Shown in pieces: positions 46,435 through 59,900 of a DNA stretch of 64,000 bases (within the stretch, counting starts at the first letter, position 1; every line of letters starts with the position of its first letter). Made by a program: the position numbers and the translations under genes. The DNA comes from Apostichopus japonicus (Eukaryota; Echinodermata; Holothuroidea; Aspidochirotida; Stichopodidae), in assembly GCF_037975245.1 (NCBI RefSeq), contig NC_092565.1:16591499-16655498 (forward strand), written 5' to 3'. The notes under the pieces were generated by a model that had not been told where the DNA came from, searched no databases, and saw nothing but the letters and a program-made list of their open reading frames with translations.

Positions 46435-46472
46435 ACAATTCCCTCCGTGCACACGAATTTGCGGTTTAAGTG

Positions 46473-49400
46473 ATGGAACCGATACTGATTTGGTGTTACT
46501 TTCTTTTATTAGGGTCCATGCAGGCAGTTAATCCAGTAACTGCTCTCAAGAATGACTGCCCGCTCGCAGGTAAGATGTATTTAATATTGCTCTCTCTGAT
46601 TTTAAAAATGTAGCTAAACCACCAAATCGTGGAAAGGTATCAGGAGTGGGGAGACAAGTGCGACTTGCAATTTCTTTCTATAAAGAGATATAACAAAGAA
46701 ATAAAGACGAAAGAAGCTATACTTTAAAGGCGATATCGCTCGTAGACTTTTTCTTGAGGGCGCTGGCATTATCGAGGTTTCAGCGAGGTTTAATGGGACC
46801 CCTATTAATCACGTGACCTCGGTGGCAAATTTAGATCAGTGAATAGCACAGGCAAGCGTATGCGCAACAAGCCCGTACCCATGCACACATAATGTTATAA
46901 CACAGCATTTCAGTTTACTGTACTGTTTACCGCATAGGACTTTCGTCCTCGATAGTTTGTTGTTTGTGTGCCTTTTGAGTAAAGAATACTGTACGATTTT
47001 CGTCCAAATACATTCGATTAGAGTATTGTGACAATCATGGAAAAGGGATCAGGGCAAGGAGAATCGGGCGAAATAAAACGACCTTATCCTGGAACGAGCG
47101 TAGGCTAGGTTTAAGTGGAGGAAGGCCTTTGTTGCATGGACCTGACAAAAACAGCAGTGCAAAGGAACAACAGCGACGAAGAGATGCCACGAAGATCTAT
47201 CTTCTACGTTCCTATGTAAGCTGGCAAATGGAGAAAGAACTCTACAAACATGTCCATGATTAGACTTCTGTGAGCAACGTATGCTTCAGGATCACACAAA
47301 AAGGTAATGATTTGCTAAGCTAGGCTAAAACTGTATAGGGTACAGTAGTTGTCCTAGGTTACATGTATAGCCTATCAGTATTGCGAAGTACAGAATACTG
47401 CGAAGTTCGGACTCCCATAAGAAATACACGATTTCACCATGATAACCTACAAGCAAAAGCCAATATCACTAAAAACTACGAAGCTACAGTTATTTCCTCT
47501 CCAAAATGACCTATGTGCAAGTATGTACGTATATATTTGTCAATAAAATGAAGATATAGGCTAGGAGTTTTGGGGTATTTTAAGGCTTAGGTGTTCGAAC
47601 TTCGCAGTGTCTAGTATGCTATTGTATTTGTAACATACATGATTTGATATGCCTAGGCTATGTAACTAGGCCTATCATTCATTATTTTTCCAATGGGCCT
47701 AGCGTATGCTAACCTTACCATACTTATCCTAGCCCAAAATAGCAGTAAGTTGTATTACTGAGTCAGCATCATCACTGTTTGTGAATGCTTGTCATGAAGA
47801 TACTGTATACAGTTAAAAATGAAAGTATCCTTTCTAAAGAAGACTGACTGATATTTATGCAATGGAAAGCTGGGCCTTCTCATCACCAAAAATTAAACTT
47901 TTTTTGCCTCAACAAATTGATGGAAATATATTTTCTAACCACTAGGCCTAGGTGATCTGTTCATCCCCACCCCCTCCAGGTTCTAAATTTTTATCAGCTG
48001 TCCTTGTTTGAAGAAGATGTTCTTGTGAATGAGCATTTGAAAAAAAAGAAAGAAGTTTGAAGCCTCATCTTTGCCCAGTCATAATTAACTAGGCATATAT
48101 AGAACTAAGGCCTACAGTATAGTAATAAGTATCTGAATTTAGTGATCAAAGTAACTGCATCCCCTAATTTTGTAATATGCACCAGTGAGGAAGGCCTACT
48201 GTGCTGTACAAGTACAACCACATGGACCTGCAGTTTTTCCTATAAAAATAATGCATCTACATAAATACTTTAGAATCACTCCTAACTGATTCACATGTTT
48301 TCACACCGCTACATATGCAACTATACTTCTAAGGTCAGCCACAGCCAGCATATACGCAATCAAGTTTTAATGGTTCATTTGGGCAACGGGGTGTATATGT
48401 TATCTACTGACTCAATCATGTGTACATTTCTGCGTGTGGGATTTTTGAAGGAACCCAACTGCTATGCAAGAACTAAGGTAAATTAGCCTCACAAATTGAG
48501 GGAACATATTAGTACATATAGCTACACCTATATAAACCTTTATATTGCCATGCCTGGAGGTAAGAAAGTACCAGTTTTTTGTGTAGGCCTAATGCTATAA
48601 TGTTGTGATAAGTTATCATATTTTTATATATGGGTCCATCCATGCCAAATCAACAGTGGCCTCCACGCCCACCCTCTCAGAATTGCCTGAAATTGATATG
48701 GTGTCTTGCAATATGTCTCAAAGGATGAAATTGGGCCAAAAAAAATTGGAAAACTTTTTGGTTGCTAGGATACGGCCCGCCTAGCAACCAAATCCAGATT
48801 GCATTTTAAGAGCCCTAAATGATCTGATATTTAGTGTTCAAAAATTATGATCTATTAAATTTGGTGACCGTAACTATCTCTTGTGGAGAGTAATCTAGCG
48901 TTAATGGTAGTCTGAAAACTAGCTATGCATGTAAACAGGAATTTTCACAATGGTGGGCTTATGTCATGGAGTAAGCTAGCATCTCAATTCTCACTCATGA
49001 AACCAACTGCTCACATAAATAGGAAGTTTACACAGTAGGTAAATAGTGAGTGTACATCAAACTTTGATCAAAAGACTGGACATCTTTTAATGATATGAAA
49101 CCAATCAGTTCACTTAGACAGGAAGTTTACATAGTAAATTGTACATTGACATGTGAGCTCAGGTTGTTGAGCAAGCAGTTGGGCAACACAAAATTATCCT
49201 CACAATTTTCTTGAAAGGTACCACGGTTTTAGGATATGTTGAAGAAGAGTATGGAAGAATATATCATCCTTATTTGGGTTTAAATCATTGTGGGTTAACA
49301 ATATGTTATTATTGAAATCTGCCAAAGTGTTTGTTTGTTACTTTTCTCTTTCATATTTTTCTTGGGTATGATAAAAACATGTTTGTTTGTAATGATTTGG

Positions 49401-52400
49401 TCATTACCAGATTCATTACGCATACAATTAAGCTTGGGGTGTACAGTAAAATTACTATTTCAGTTATATGATTTACGGACAATTTTTTTGTTTCATTGAA
49501 CAGGTGTCAAATGCATCTTTCCAGAAGGATGCCGAAAGTCAAACAGAGGCATTCTCAGCAGCTGTCACCACAGAAAGCTCAGTTGACACTCACAAAGGAG
49601 AAGGTAAATTTATATGTTTATCCTTGCATGAATAACAGACTGGAAGAGCAGTGCTAATCTTATATCTGATCTGATGTGATCAGAAAAATTAATACAATTT
49701 CATTCTCATTAAATTCCTAAAGAAAAGAAAAAAATGGTAGCATATTGCTCATCCACTAAAAAGCGTACATGTGTATGAGAATTTATATAAAAGTCAGTGG
49801 CGCTGATATTATGAGGATCTTCTTTAGAGGCAAACTGACTAGTAACAGGTAATTCAAGAGACACAATAGAGCCTGGAACAGAGAGGACATGGTGAACACA
49901 AAGAAAGAAGTTAATGGTGTATTGAACAAAAGGAGTCAGGGAAAGCAGAGGTATTTAGATAAACATTGGAGTACAAAGCGAGGATTAAGAAGGAGAGAGG
50001 GGGAATGAACTATGGCAGAATACAGAGATGGAGCAGGATTAAGTTAGCATAGGCATAGGAGCCTCATTTGATTTGTGGGGGGCTTAAACGACTTGCCCGA
50101 AAAATATGACCGAAATTTTCGCGTGCTCCGCGCGCGATCAACATGTTGTTGTGCATATCATATAGGCATTCATCGGTTATTACATCACATGCCAATAACA
50201 TACAATCATTTTGCGTCTTACTGTATTAGCCTTCCATATTGGTTAAAATTATTAGGGAATCTGTAAAACAAAAATGATCATAACAATGTAAGTTTAAACA
50301 TTGAAAAACACATTGCAAAATATTCTTCTTGCAGTAGGTGCCTGAAAAATTCTCAACTTATTGCTGAATTTTTACCAAAAAAAGTGAAAAACACATTGCA
50401 AATTATTCTTTTTTTAAGTAGGTGCCCGAAAAATTCTCAGCATATTGCCGGAATTTTCACCGAAAAAAGTGGAAAACACATTGCAAATTATTCTTCTTTC
50501 AGTAGGTGCCCGAAAAATTTTCAGCATTTTGCACGAATTTTCACCAAAAAATGTGAAAAACACACTGAAAATGATTCTTTTTTAGTAGGTGCCCGAAAAA
50601 TTCTCAGCATATTGCCCGAATTTTCACCAAACGCCTATGTAAGTTAGTCATGTCCTTCTTGTATATTGAGCCCATTCAGTTGAATGGTGCTAAGGCATTC
50701 CGTTCACTCTCTCTATCTCTGCTGTGGTGTACTATGTCTGAGATGGTTAGTCTACGAATTTAGTTACCTGTTGGGACATGTCTTACTTTAATGGTATGAG
50801 TGGGGAACTGAAAGTGTTCCCCTACTGGAGTCTCCATTTTCATTGTATTGACCTGTGACTAGAACTGCTTATTGAGGGTGGTCTTGGTTTCACCAACATA
50901 CTTGTAACTTCAATATCTTCTACTTCAATGTCCTCTAAACTCAATGACACCATTTAAATTGAAATATCAGTTTCCAGTGCTGCAAAAGTGTGATAAGTTC
51001 TAAACAAAAGTATATTTTTAGTCACAGCCATAGTAGCTATAGCAGGATACTTGCAATCTAGTAACAAATGTTTTATGTAATCTTTACAGATACTTCTGAT
51101 CCAGTTACTTCAACACCTCTCAAGAAGCCATCTGCCATGTTCTGTCCAATGTCACCAGTAGGATTAGATATGGAGCAGCATGGGAGAGAAACCTCAGACC
51201 ATACAAATACACATTGCCACATTTATATGATCCTGAACAAAAGAGATCATACATATGGCAGGGGCAAGCACTTTTCCCAGACTTTTATTGACAGGTTGTG
51301 CGACATTCACGTTGGATTAGCAGCTATTGATACATCTGCATCACCAGATTTAGATAAATTGCTTTCGTCCATTTTGTTCGATAGTAGCTATGACTGTGAA
51401 TCAGAAGCTTGGCCACCCTCTAAGTCAAGGTGGGCAAGGTTGGGGAAATTCAATCAAGGAGTAACAATCAGAGAATGGCCAGCTTTGTATTATTGTATAT
51501 AGGCCTACACAAACAGCGGGTATAAATATCTGTATCGGTTTATTTATACTGGTGTTCATATCCGTTGCCAGGAGGCAGGAGGGGATATGATTTGAACGTG
51601 GGGTGGGGGTGGGGAAGGGGTCCCCTTTGAAGTGTTCAAACGATGCTACATTTTACATCTATCTTCTTGAATCACATGTATATTAAACACCCCTATAGAC
51701 ACGATCAATCAGTCCTGTCTCTCACCTCCTCTCATGCACTGGTGTATTTATTTCCTGGCAACATAACAGTTAGGCATAGTAAGGGTCAGAGGTCATCACA
51801 ACTTAAAGAGTTGTGTGAGTCCCTGTGGTCTCTTACATCCTTGTAGCAGTAGGGAGAAGAAGCCTAATAGATCAGAAACCATGATCATCTTCTGTTGTGT
51901 CTTATTTTCCAGCATCCTTGAAACATTATATCCTTCACCTTTGATTTCTTGATGTCATAAGCTGTATTTATGTGGTGCATTATTTAATTCCAGTATTGAG
52001 ATTGTATATTCTTCTTGTGTATTTGACAGTATCCCAGTGATCTCCATTTTCTGCTCTTGGTTTTCTTTTCTCTGTATTTCATATCATATCTATCTCTACC
52101 CCTAACCTCCATCTCCACATTTTCTTTACTTTCTTCCTCCATCCCTTCATCTGTCTTTCACTCTTTCTTTTTTGACCTCTTTCCTTCCCTCTGTTTACCC
52201 TGTATGTTTTAGTTTGCCGACTCCCCCCCCTTACATCTTACCCCCCTAAAAAATGTTCACAAGGTTGACAAGTCTCCCCATGCTAGTCCCAAGCTATACA
52301 CCTTTGTTGTGGTGACCGTTCACTATACTTGCGGATCAAATGGAATGCCCCACCCCCCACCCCTTACTTCCCAGTGTCATGAATCGGCAAATGGAAGATT

Positions 52401-55400
52401 ATTCGGAGTTGTTCGTGATGGTTCAATGATCTTATAGTCAGGCATAGGCCTATATGGTTCTCTTTGTCCTTCATTGTAGTCGAAGTTTGAAATGAATTAA
52501 TCGTACTAGGAACTTCCTGGCAATGTTTAATTTTCTGTGGCAAGAAAAAAAAGCCCCCCCCCCAGTGTCCCTCCTGGTTGACTAGAGCCTGTACGCCTAT
52601 ATGGTCACACAATAGTATAGATAAGTATGAGCCATGCAGACAGCTTTTTTTTTCTTTTTCTTTTTTAAATTCAATGCAATTTGAGTTATAGTTTCGAGTT
52701 GTAATTCGAGTCAGTCGTGATGAGGTGCCCCATGGTGGGGCTGGGTAACCCACCCCCAACCCCGTTGCCGACTTTTTGGCATTTCTTTGGGAGCCGTTCG
52801 GAACAAGAGGCAGGATAATCAATACTGGAGTACAGTACGCTGGAAAGCAATAAACTGACGTGATTTAGAAAACAAAAGTTGTTTGCTTTGACTGCCGATG
52901 TTCAGCGAGTCACTTTTCAATGGAAATAACTTTTAATTTATTGTTCATGTACTTATTCCCTTTTTGCCAATCCTTTCTAAAGAGGGTGGAGCCGCCCGTT
53001 ATGGCAACGTATTTTCGTTCCCTTTTCCGTTCAAATTTCCTTATTTTTAATTCGGGTCAAAGGGGTGCAAGGACAGGGTTTACGTGCACCGGTTAGGAGG
53101 ATGGGGTGCAGCTAGGGCAAGTGTTCTGTGATCGCCTAAAGGGCCCGTTGTCAGGAGTCCAAAAATAATTAAATATACATATTTATCTATATATGGTTTA
53201 TGACAAAATCCTCCTGATATATAACTAAAATTTATGTATAAAATACAATGTAAGTTGTGACTGTGTCTATGTGTAATTAATACCTAAATTGGCTGAAATA
53301 CCAATTGTTCACATATGACGGACTTGACCATACGTTTGATACCCAATGTAATCACTTTTGGCAATTTTTTCACTCATTCGCGTCTGTCCTTTTTGTGACA
53401 CGAGTCAATGTATCAGACATAAACTTCACTATAAGTTTCTTGAGCTGTGAAAGAATGTCGGCTCGCAACTGAGGTTGTAATATTTCAAATACTTTACTCA
53501 GGTTAGTACAAGACTGGCGCATCTGTAAAGGTTTGGAATACACTGGTTTTTTAAAGTAAAATAGTACTGTACTTCTATAGGCTAAACTTCTGATATTCGA
53601 TACAGCATAAAGCATGCAGAGCTTTCCAAATCAGTGATTCAACTACGAAACCAGGGCATCCGTAAAACAAACCACAGAGTTTTGTATCACACAACACACA
53701 CGGAAACGCGACGTAATAATTTACCGCATACTACTGACCAGGGAGTTTTTCCATAACAACTCCCTGTACTGACACTGCCACAGACAAGAAACTATGCAGG
53801 AATTTCGCCAAGGCCACCGTTCAAGTAACCGAACCCGTTTATTGCTTACTAGCCGTAAATACGGGATTGCTGAGAAATTACGAAACAACAGCGACGAACC
53901 GGTAGAGGGTAGTATTGATATTATTTTTGAATCGGTTGGTGTGAAGGACAGAATTAACGAGGAAATTACGAGCGATCCCACCTTTAAGTACATACCGACG
54001 TTTTATACGCTGTCATCCGTTGTTTTATGCCACTGGTCACTTGTACTAAGTAGTTTTGAAATGGAGTAATTCACATGTTGTTTATTTATTTATTTCAACT
54101 TTTTTTTTGTGCCAGAGAGGGTTGCTCGGTTTGTTAAGACTTATCTTCCACGAGGCCCTATTAAATGTAGTTGTTCAAAACATATTGGTGTAAAATGCAA
54201 TAATAAGTCTGAATGTATAAAAATCTAGATGTAAAAAGATGCATGTAAACTGAAAATAAAACTAATTTAATAGATAAGTAACGGTAAACGGATAAATTGA
54301 TCCCCAATGAAAAACATATACATATAAAATAGGTTAGATGTTACAAAGCTAAATATCATAAACTTAAGAATTTCAAAAATTGTAAGATCTGTAGAACATT
54401 TGCATAAATTAACATAAATATACAATTTCTTTCACAAATCTTTAAAACTGCTAAATTTGTGTGCATTTCTGTCAAATGGAGGCAACTCATTCCATTCTTT
54501 TGTAGCAATACATGAAACTCTTTTCTAATGTATTTCGGTCCTCTTGACGTCACAGACCGTAGAGCATAATTGTGGCCATTTCATATGGCGGTATACATCT
54601 CATTCATATAATTGGGTGCTAATCCGTCAGGAGATTTAAATACAATAATTAATCGTTCATATATTGAATGTACATCAAAAGAACATTAAAAAGGTCACAT
54701 TATCTTGCGTGATAAGTTGCGCTTAAGGTAATTATAGCAGCACCTTTTTTTGCAGCTTAGTTATCGTATTAATATATCCCTGATTACATGATCCCGATAC
54801 AAGATTGCAGTAATCGAGGTACAGAAGAGTGTATCCATTATAATATAAAACTCAGGTTGGCACATCAGTATTTTGCTTCTTTAGAAGGCCAACCTGGTGC
54901 TGACAGTCTTACACACATAATCTATTTGTTCTTGCCAGGATATTTTCATACTATCCTGATGCTGACGGTCTTATATACATAATCTATTTGGTCTTGTCAG
55001 GATGGGTTCATATCTATACTGGTGCTGACGGTGTTACATACATAATCTATTTGGTCTTGTCAGGATGGGTTCATACCTATCTTGATGCTGACGGTCTTAC
55101 ATACATAATCTATTTGGTCTTGTCAGGATAGGTTCATATCTATACTGGTGCTGACGGTGTTACATACATAATCTATTTGGTCTTGCCAGGATGGGTTCAT
55201 ACCTATCTTGATGCTGACGGTCTTACATACATAATCTATTTGGTCTTGTCAGGATAGGTTCATACCTATCCTGATGCTGACGGTCTTATACACATAATCT
55301 ATTTGGTCTTGTCAGGATAGGTTCATACCTAGCCTGGTGCAGACGGTCTTACACACATAATCTATTTGGTCTTGCCAGGATAGGTTCATATCTATCCTGG

Positions 55401-56879
55401 TGCTGACGGTCTTATATACAGAATCTATTTGGTCGTGTCAGGATAGGTTCATATCTATCCTGGTGCTGACAGTCTTACACACATAATCTGTTTGGTCTTG
55501 CCAGGAAAGGTTTATACCTATCCTGGTGCTGAGGGTGTTACAGACATAATCTATTTGGTCTTGCCAGGAAAGGTTTATACCTATCCTGATGCTGACGGTC
55601 TTACATACATAATCTAGTTGGTCTTGTCAGGATAGGTTCATACCTATCCTGGTGCTGACGGTCTTACATACATAATCTATTTGGTCGTGTCAGGATAGGT
55701 TCATATCTATCCTGGTGCTGACGGTCTTACATACATAATCTATTTGGTCTTGTCAGGATAGGCTCATACCTATCCTGATGCTGACGGTCTTACATACATA
55801 ATCTAATTGGTCTTGTCAGGATAGGTTCATACCTATCCTGGTGCTGACGGTCTTATATACAGAATCTATTTGGTCGTGTCAGGATAGGTTCATATCTATC
55901 CTGGTGCTGACAGTCTTACACACATAATCTATTTGGTCTTGCCAGGATAGGTTCATATCTATCCTGGTGCTGACAGTCTTACACACATAATCTATTTGGT
56001 CTTTTCAGGATAGGTTCATATCTATCCTAGTGCTGACGGTCTTACACACATAATCTATTTGGTCTTGTCAGGATAGGTTCATACCTATCCTGATGCTGAC
56101 GGTCTTACATACATAATCTATTTGGTCTTGTCAGGATAGGTTCATATCTATCCTGGTGCTGACGGTCTTACATACATAATCTATTTGGTCTTGTCAGGAT
56201 AGGTTCATACCTATCCTGATGCTGACGGTCTTACATACATAATCTAGTTGGTCTTGTCAGGATAGGTTCATACCTATCCTGGTGCTGACGGTCTTATATA
56301 CAGAATCTATTTGGTCGTGTCAGGATAGGTTCATATCTATCCTGGTGCTGACAGTCTTACACATTTAATCTATTTGGTCTTTTCAGGATAGGTTCATATC
56401 TATCCTGGTGCTGACGGTCTTACACACATAATCTATTTGGTCTTGTCAGGATAGGTTCATATCTATCCTGATGCTGACGGTGTTATACACATAATCTATT
56501 TGGTCTTGCCAGGATAGGTTCATATCTATCCTGGTGCTGACGGTCTTACACACATAATCTAATTGGTCTTGTCATGCAGGATAGGTTCATATCTATCCTG
56601 ATGCTGAGGGTGTTACACACACAATCTATTTGGTCTTGCCAGGATAGGTTCATATCTATCCTGGTGCTGACAGTCTTACACACATACTCTATTTGGTCTT
56701 GCCAGGATAGTTCATATCTCTCCTGACACCCCAGAGCCTTTCACATTTAACATTTGCAAGTTGATTTACATCCATATGCACTAAGAAGGTCAGTATTTGT
56801 TAATGTACGTTACCTTTGTCTTGAACAGACTACAGCATTTAGTTTCGTCTATATTTATAACCATCATATTGTTACTACA

Positions 56880-56915
<36 letters not shown>

Positions 56916-59900
56916 TATATATATATTCGTATTTCTTCATTTAATTTATGTTATAAGTCCGTTATGGTTTTCCCCACTAACATTTTTCCTCACTAAAGTG
57001 ATTAATATAGAGTAATAAACGGTAATGGACCAACAATAGATCCCTGCAGTGGCACACCGCTTTGCATGGGTATGCAGGTTGAATGAACCCCATTATAACA
57101 AAGACGCTTTGAATTATATCACACAGGTAAGACTTTAACCGTTCAAAACAATCTTTGGAGCATTGCTATATATAGTTTTTGTAACAATGTAGTAGCAAGG
57201 TTGACTTAATCAAACGCCTACGTAAATCTATTAGCATTGACTTACCAAAAGTCATTTTTCTACATCCAACTGTCTATCAATAACGAATAATGCTGTCTCA
57301 CACGATTGCTTTGCCATGAATCCAGATTGTGCTACTCTTGGTAAATTAAACTGTTCAACCTTTTCATGAAGAGATCCATGTACAGGGGTGTTGGAGCGGG
57401 GGGGGGGGCACTGGGGGCACGTTCCCCCCACTTTTTTCCAAAATAGCAAATGTGCCTTACTGGCAAATAAAATGTGCCCATTTGATGAAGAACTGTCTTT
57501 TGGATTTCTTAAGCCTTTGTTATTTTAATATTTTATTTTAATAATTTATTTTTAGTCTGTACATGCTATTTCTAAAATAGCATCCCGTATCTTGTTGTAG
57601 CACGGTTAACAATAAACAATCTCAATAAATAGTATTGATAGCATACTAACACATCATATATATTTAAGTGATATGGCCGGTGTGTATCAGTTTATAGTAT
57701 AACGAGTGGTGGTTGTGGAATGAGGAAGTGCCCCTCTGATGTTGTGCTCCCACACTTTTTGGAAGCTTCCTACCCCCCTGTCCATGTACATTTTTGTCCA
57801 AAATCTTTTTGAAACTACGGTTATCACTGATATTGGTCTATAATTCCACACGTCTAGTTTCGACCTATTGTCGTAGATAGGTATCACTTTGGCCACCGTC
57901 CATCTTGACGCCGGAAAATCATATAAGTTGCGCACTTTTTTTAACATGTTAGCGCTGATTTTATCGGTACCCGTAGCTTTTGAATTATCAAGATGCTGTA
58001 GATACCTAATAACAAATTCATGTGATACTTTAGGAATATTTAACAGAAATCCATTTGAAATCTCTGACAATACATATTGCTTTAACGTTTCCATACTTTT
58101 GTTTTCCTGTGAATTCTGGCTTGTCGCAAATTTGTTTGCTACAGATGTAAAAAGAAGTTAAAATAATTTGCGATATCGATATCGTTATTGATATCTGTAT
58201 CAAGTACCTGTAAGATAGATGTAGCCCAACATTGTCACGTATTCCCCATTGATTGTACATTTCTCAAAGCTTGCCAGATATATATTTATATTTCCATTAT
58301 TCTTTAAGATTTCATTTTTACAACGGGTCTGTTTGGCAAGTCTGTGTTGCAGTGTTTGATGCTATTTTGACGATGGATATACTGGGCTGGGTTAATAAGA
58401 ACATTTCTTAGCACTTAATGTTCGTTGTAGAAAAGAAGGAACATGTCTTGAGACGTTAACATTAAATGTTGATATATAACATAATTGCATTTTATTTTTT
58501 TGTAAATGTTTCATGATTTATAGCTTATTATCCTGCATAAAGCTTAATAACTTTCCAGATAATTCAATAACTTTATCAGCAATTGTTTTTATCAACAATG
58601 TTGTTATTATGGCATCGTCTATACCCGCGCTGTATCATACATTGCTTCCAGTGTGAGTTTGCATGCTGTGTCATTTGTTGAAAGCTACGGGCGATTGAAT
58701 ACTCCAAGAGTATCATATCCATATATGATCCACTTCTGATTCGCTTCGTATGGGACTCTGTGTAGTTTTGCTAATGAATGCTCTACATCAGCTCTCCACG
58801 AACAAATGGTGGAACATTTCCATGACTGACATTAAATATGTTTGATTAAAATAAAAACCTACTCCAAAAGTATATGTATATGGTAGCTTAATATATCACC
58901 TCAAATTTCATTGCGACACGTATCCAGCGTGACTAAGTAGAGTACCGTGCATGCATGGTGTACAGCCGTGTCAAATGTAACTGCTATACTTGAACTCACA
59001 AAAAGTACGTGTTGATCTCATTAACTTGAACTTCCTGAAAACGGACTTCCTTATATGGAAACGTGTTCTCTAAAAGGCAGTATTGCGTACTTTGTCTAGT
59101 GAGATTGTTGTTGCTTCTTGTACCATGTTCATTAATTCTATACTTCTTTCAATGTGGGGTCTTTTCCCCGCTTTTGCACTTCCCATTTGACTGTATCACG
59201 CTTTGTCTTTTGTATCTGAACCTGTTACTTTCCCTTGAACCCGAATAGTACGGTCGGCATCACATGATATGGCAAGCCATCAGTCTCAAACCGGGCAGGA
59301 ATCGACATATACCGATTTAAATCGACATATACCAATTTATTAAACTGGAATAAGTCGATTTAAATCGGGAGAATTCAATTTTAAGCTGCTGGAAACTGGT
59401 TTAAGTCGAAGGAAATTGGTATATGTCGATTTAAATCGGTATACGTCGATTCCCCACGATTTAAGACTGATGGCCCGCCATAGCAGCCCTCCTCACATTA
59501 CATGTCAAGTTGCTTTGCTGCAGCTAAAACCTTTGTCAGCCTAACGAGGGCGAATATCTCAGTCTATGATAACAACTGAGACATTTGTACCACTATTCAG
59601 CCCTGCAGGTTACTTCATATGCTTTACAGACCAAGCACTTTAACTGTCGAGGGCTGACTTTATCAGTCAGGTGCGTATCCGGGGGGGCGTTGGGGGCGGG
59701 CGCCCCCCGGGTAAGGAAAAGAGGAGAGAAAAAAGAGGGGGGAAAAAGAAAAGGAGGAGAGGAAGGAAGGGAAAAGAAAAAGAAAAAGAGAGAAAAATGA
59801 GAAAAGGAGGGAGTAGAAGATAGCCAAGACCTCGGGAAGAGAAAGAGGAACAGTCATAGTTAAAGCGCTGATCCCTATTATATACACAGGGTAGCCAGTG

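Larger units (their letters stand above)
47038..51502 (+). pseudogene. Unrecognised gene of the TTAA element, with a frameshift
   Basis: Exons: 47038-47303 (ATG; donor AAAAAG/GTAATG), 49504-49603 (33 codons plus one base; donor GAAG/GTAAAT) and 51090-51502, ending in a stop. The last two splice in phase. Exon 1 begins MEKGSGQG...KRPYPG but needs a shift near 47095 to continue as LGLSGGRPLLHGPDK, then QQRRRDATKIYLL, an arrangement common at the start of uncharacterised invertebrate transposon or THAP-type proteins; it then meets a TAG near 47261. The later part is Ser/Thr/Pro-rich with a final region having C-H-I-Y and basic W-x-R-L motifs. Function unknown; an element-encoded DNA-binding protein is a guess. 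Confidence 0.4.
46728..53983. mobile_element. TTAA-flanked DNA transposon in intron 1 of copy 2
   Basis: 7,256 bp flanked by TTAA (46724-46727, 53984-53987). The ends are imperfect inverted repeats: AGGCGATATCGCTCGTA on the left, AGGTGGGATCGCTCGTA on the right strand (14 of 17 match). Copy 1 has the uninterrupted sequence at about 7041-7047 (GTAAGTACTTACC), close to the expected TTAAGTACATACC. The shared AGG start and TTAA target link it to the element at 23329-28970, i.e. Kolobok-like, though no THAP domain was seen here. It carries at least one spliced + strand gene. Between 47600 and 49500 and between 51900 and 53700 I see no coding content I can defend. Confidence 0.75.
54350..58300 (-). 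mobile_element. Broken CR1/L2-like LINE, copy 2 counterpart
   Basis: Same pieces as in copy 1: RT finger at 58094-57790 (TGTDKISANMLKK, NYRPIS), 57360-57250 (AQSGFMAKQSCETALF), the middle at 57170-56990, and the C-terminal part at 54890-54350. The minisatellite 54891-56735 and the hAT MITE 57383-57780 interrupt it at the same points, so both interruptions are older than the segmental duplication. Confidence 0.75.

Noticed and set aside
53370-53993. Minus- and plus-strand frames near the right end of the second TTAA element
   Set aside because: No domain, no phased splice partner, and overlapping frames on both strands; one stretch (QLRADILSQLKKL, 53400-53520 minus) looks protein-like but cannot be supported.
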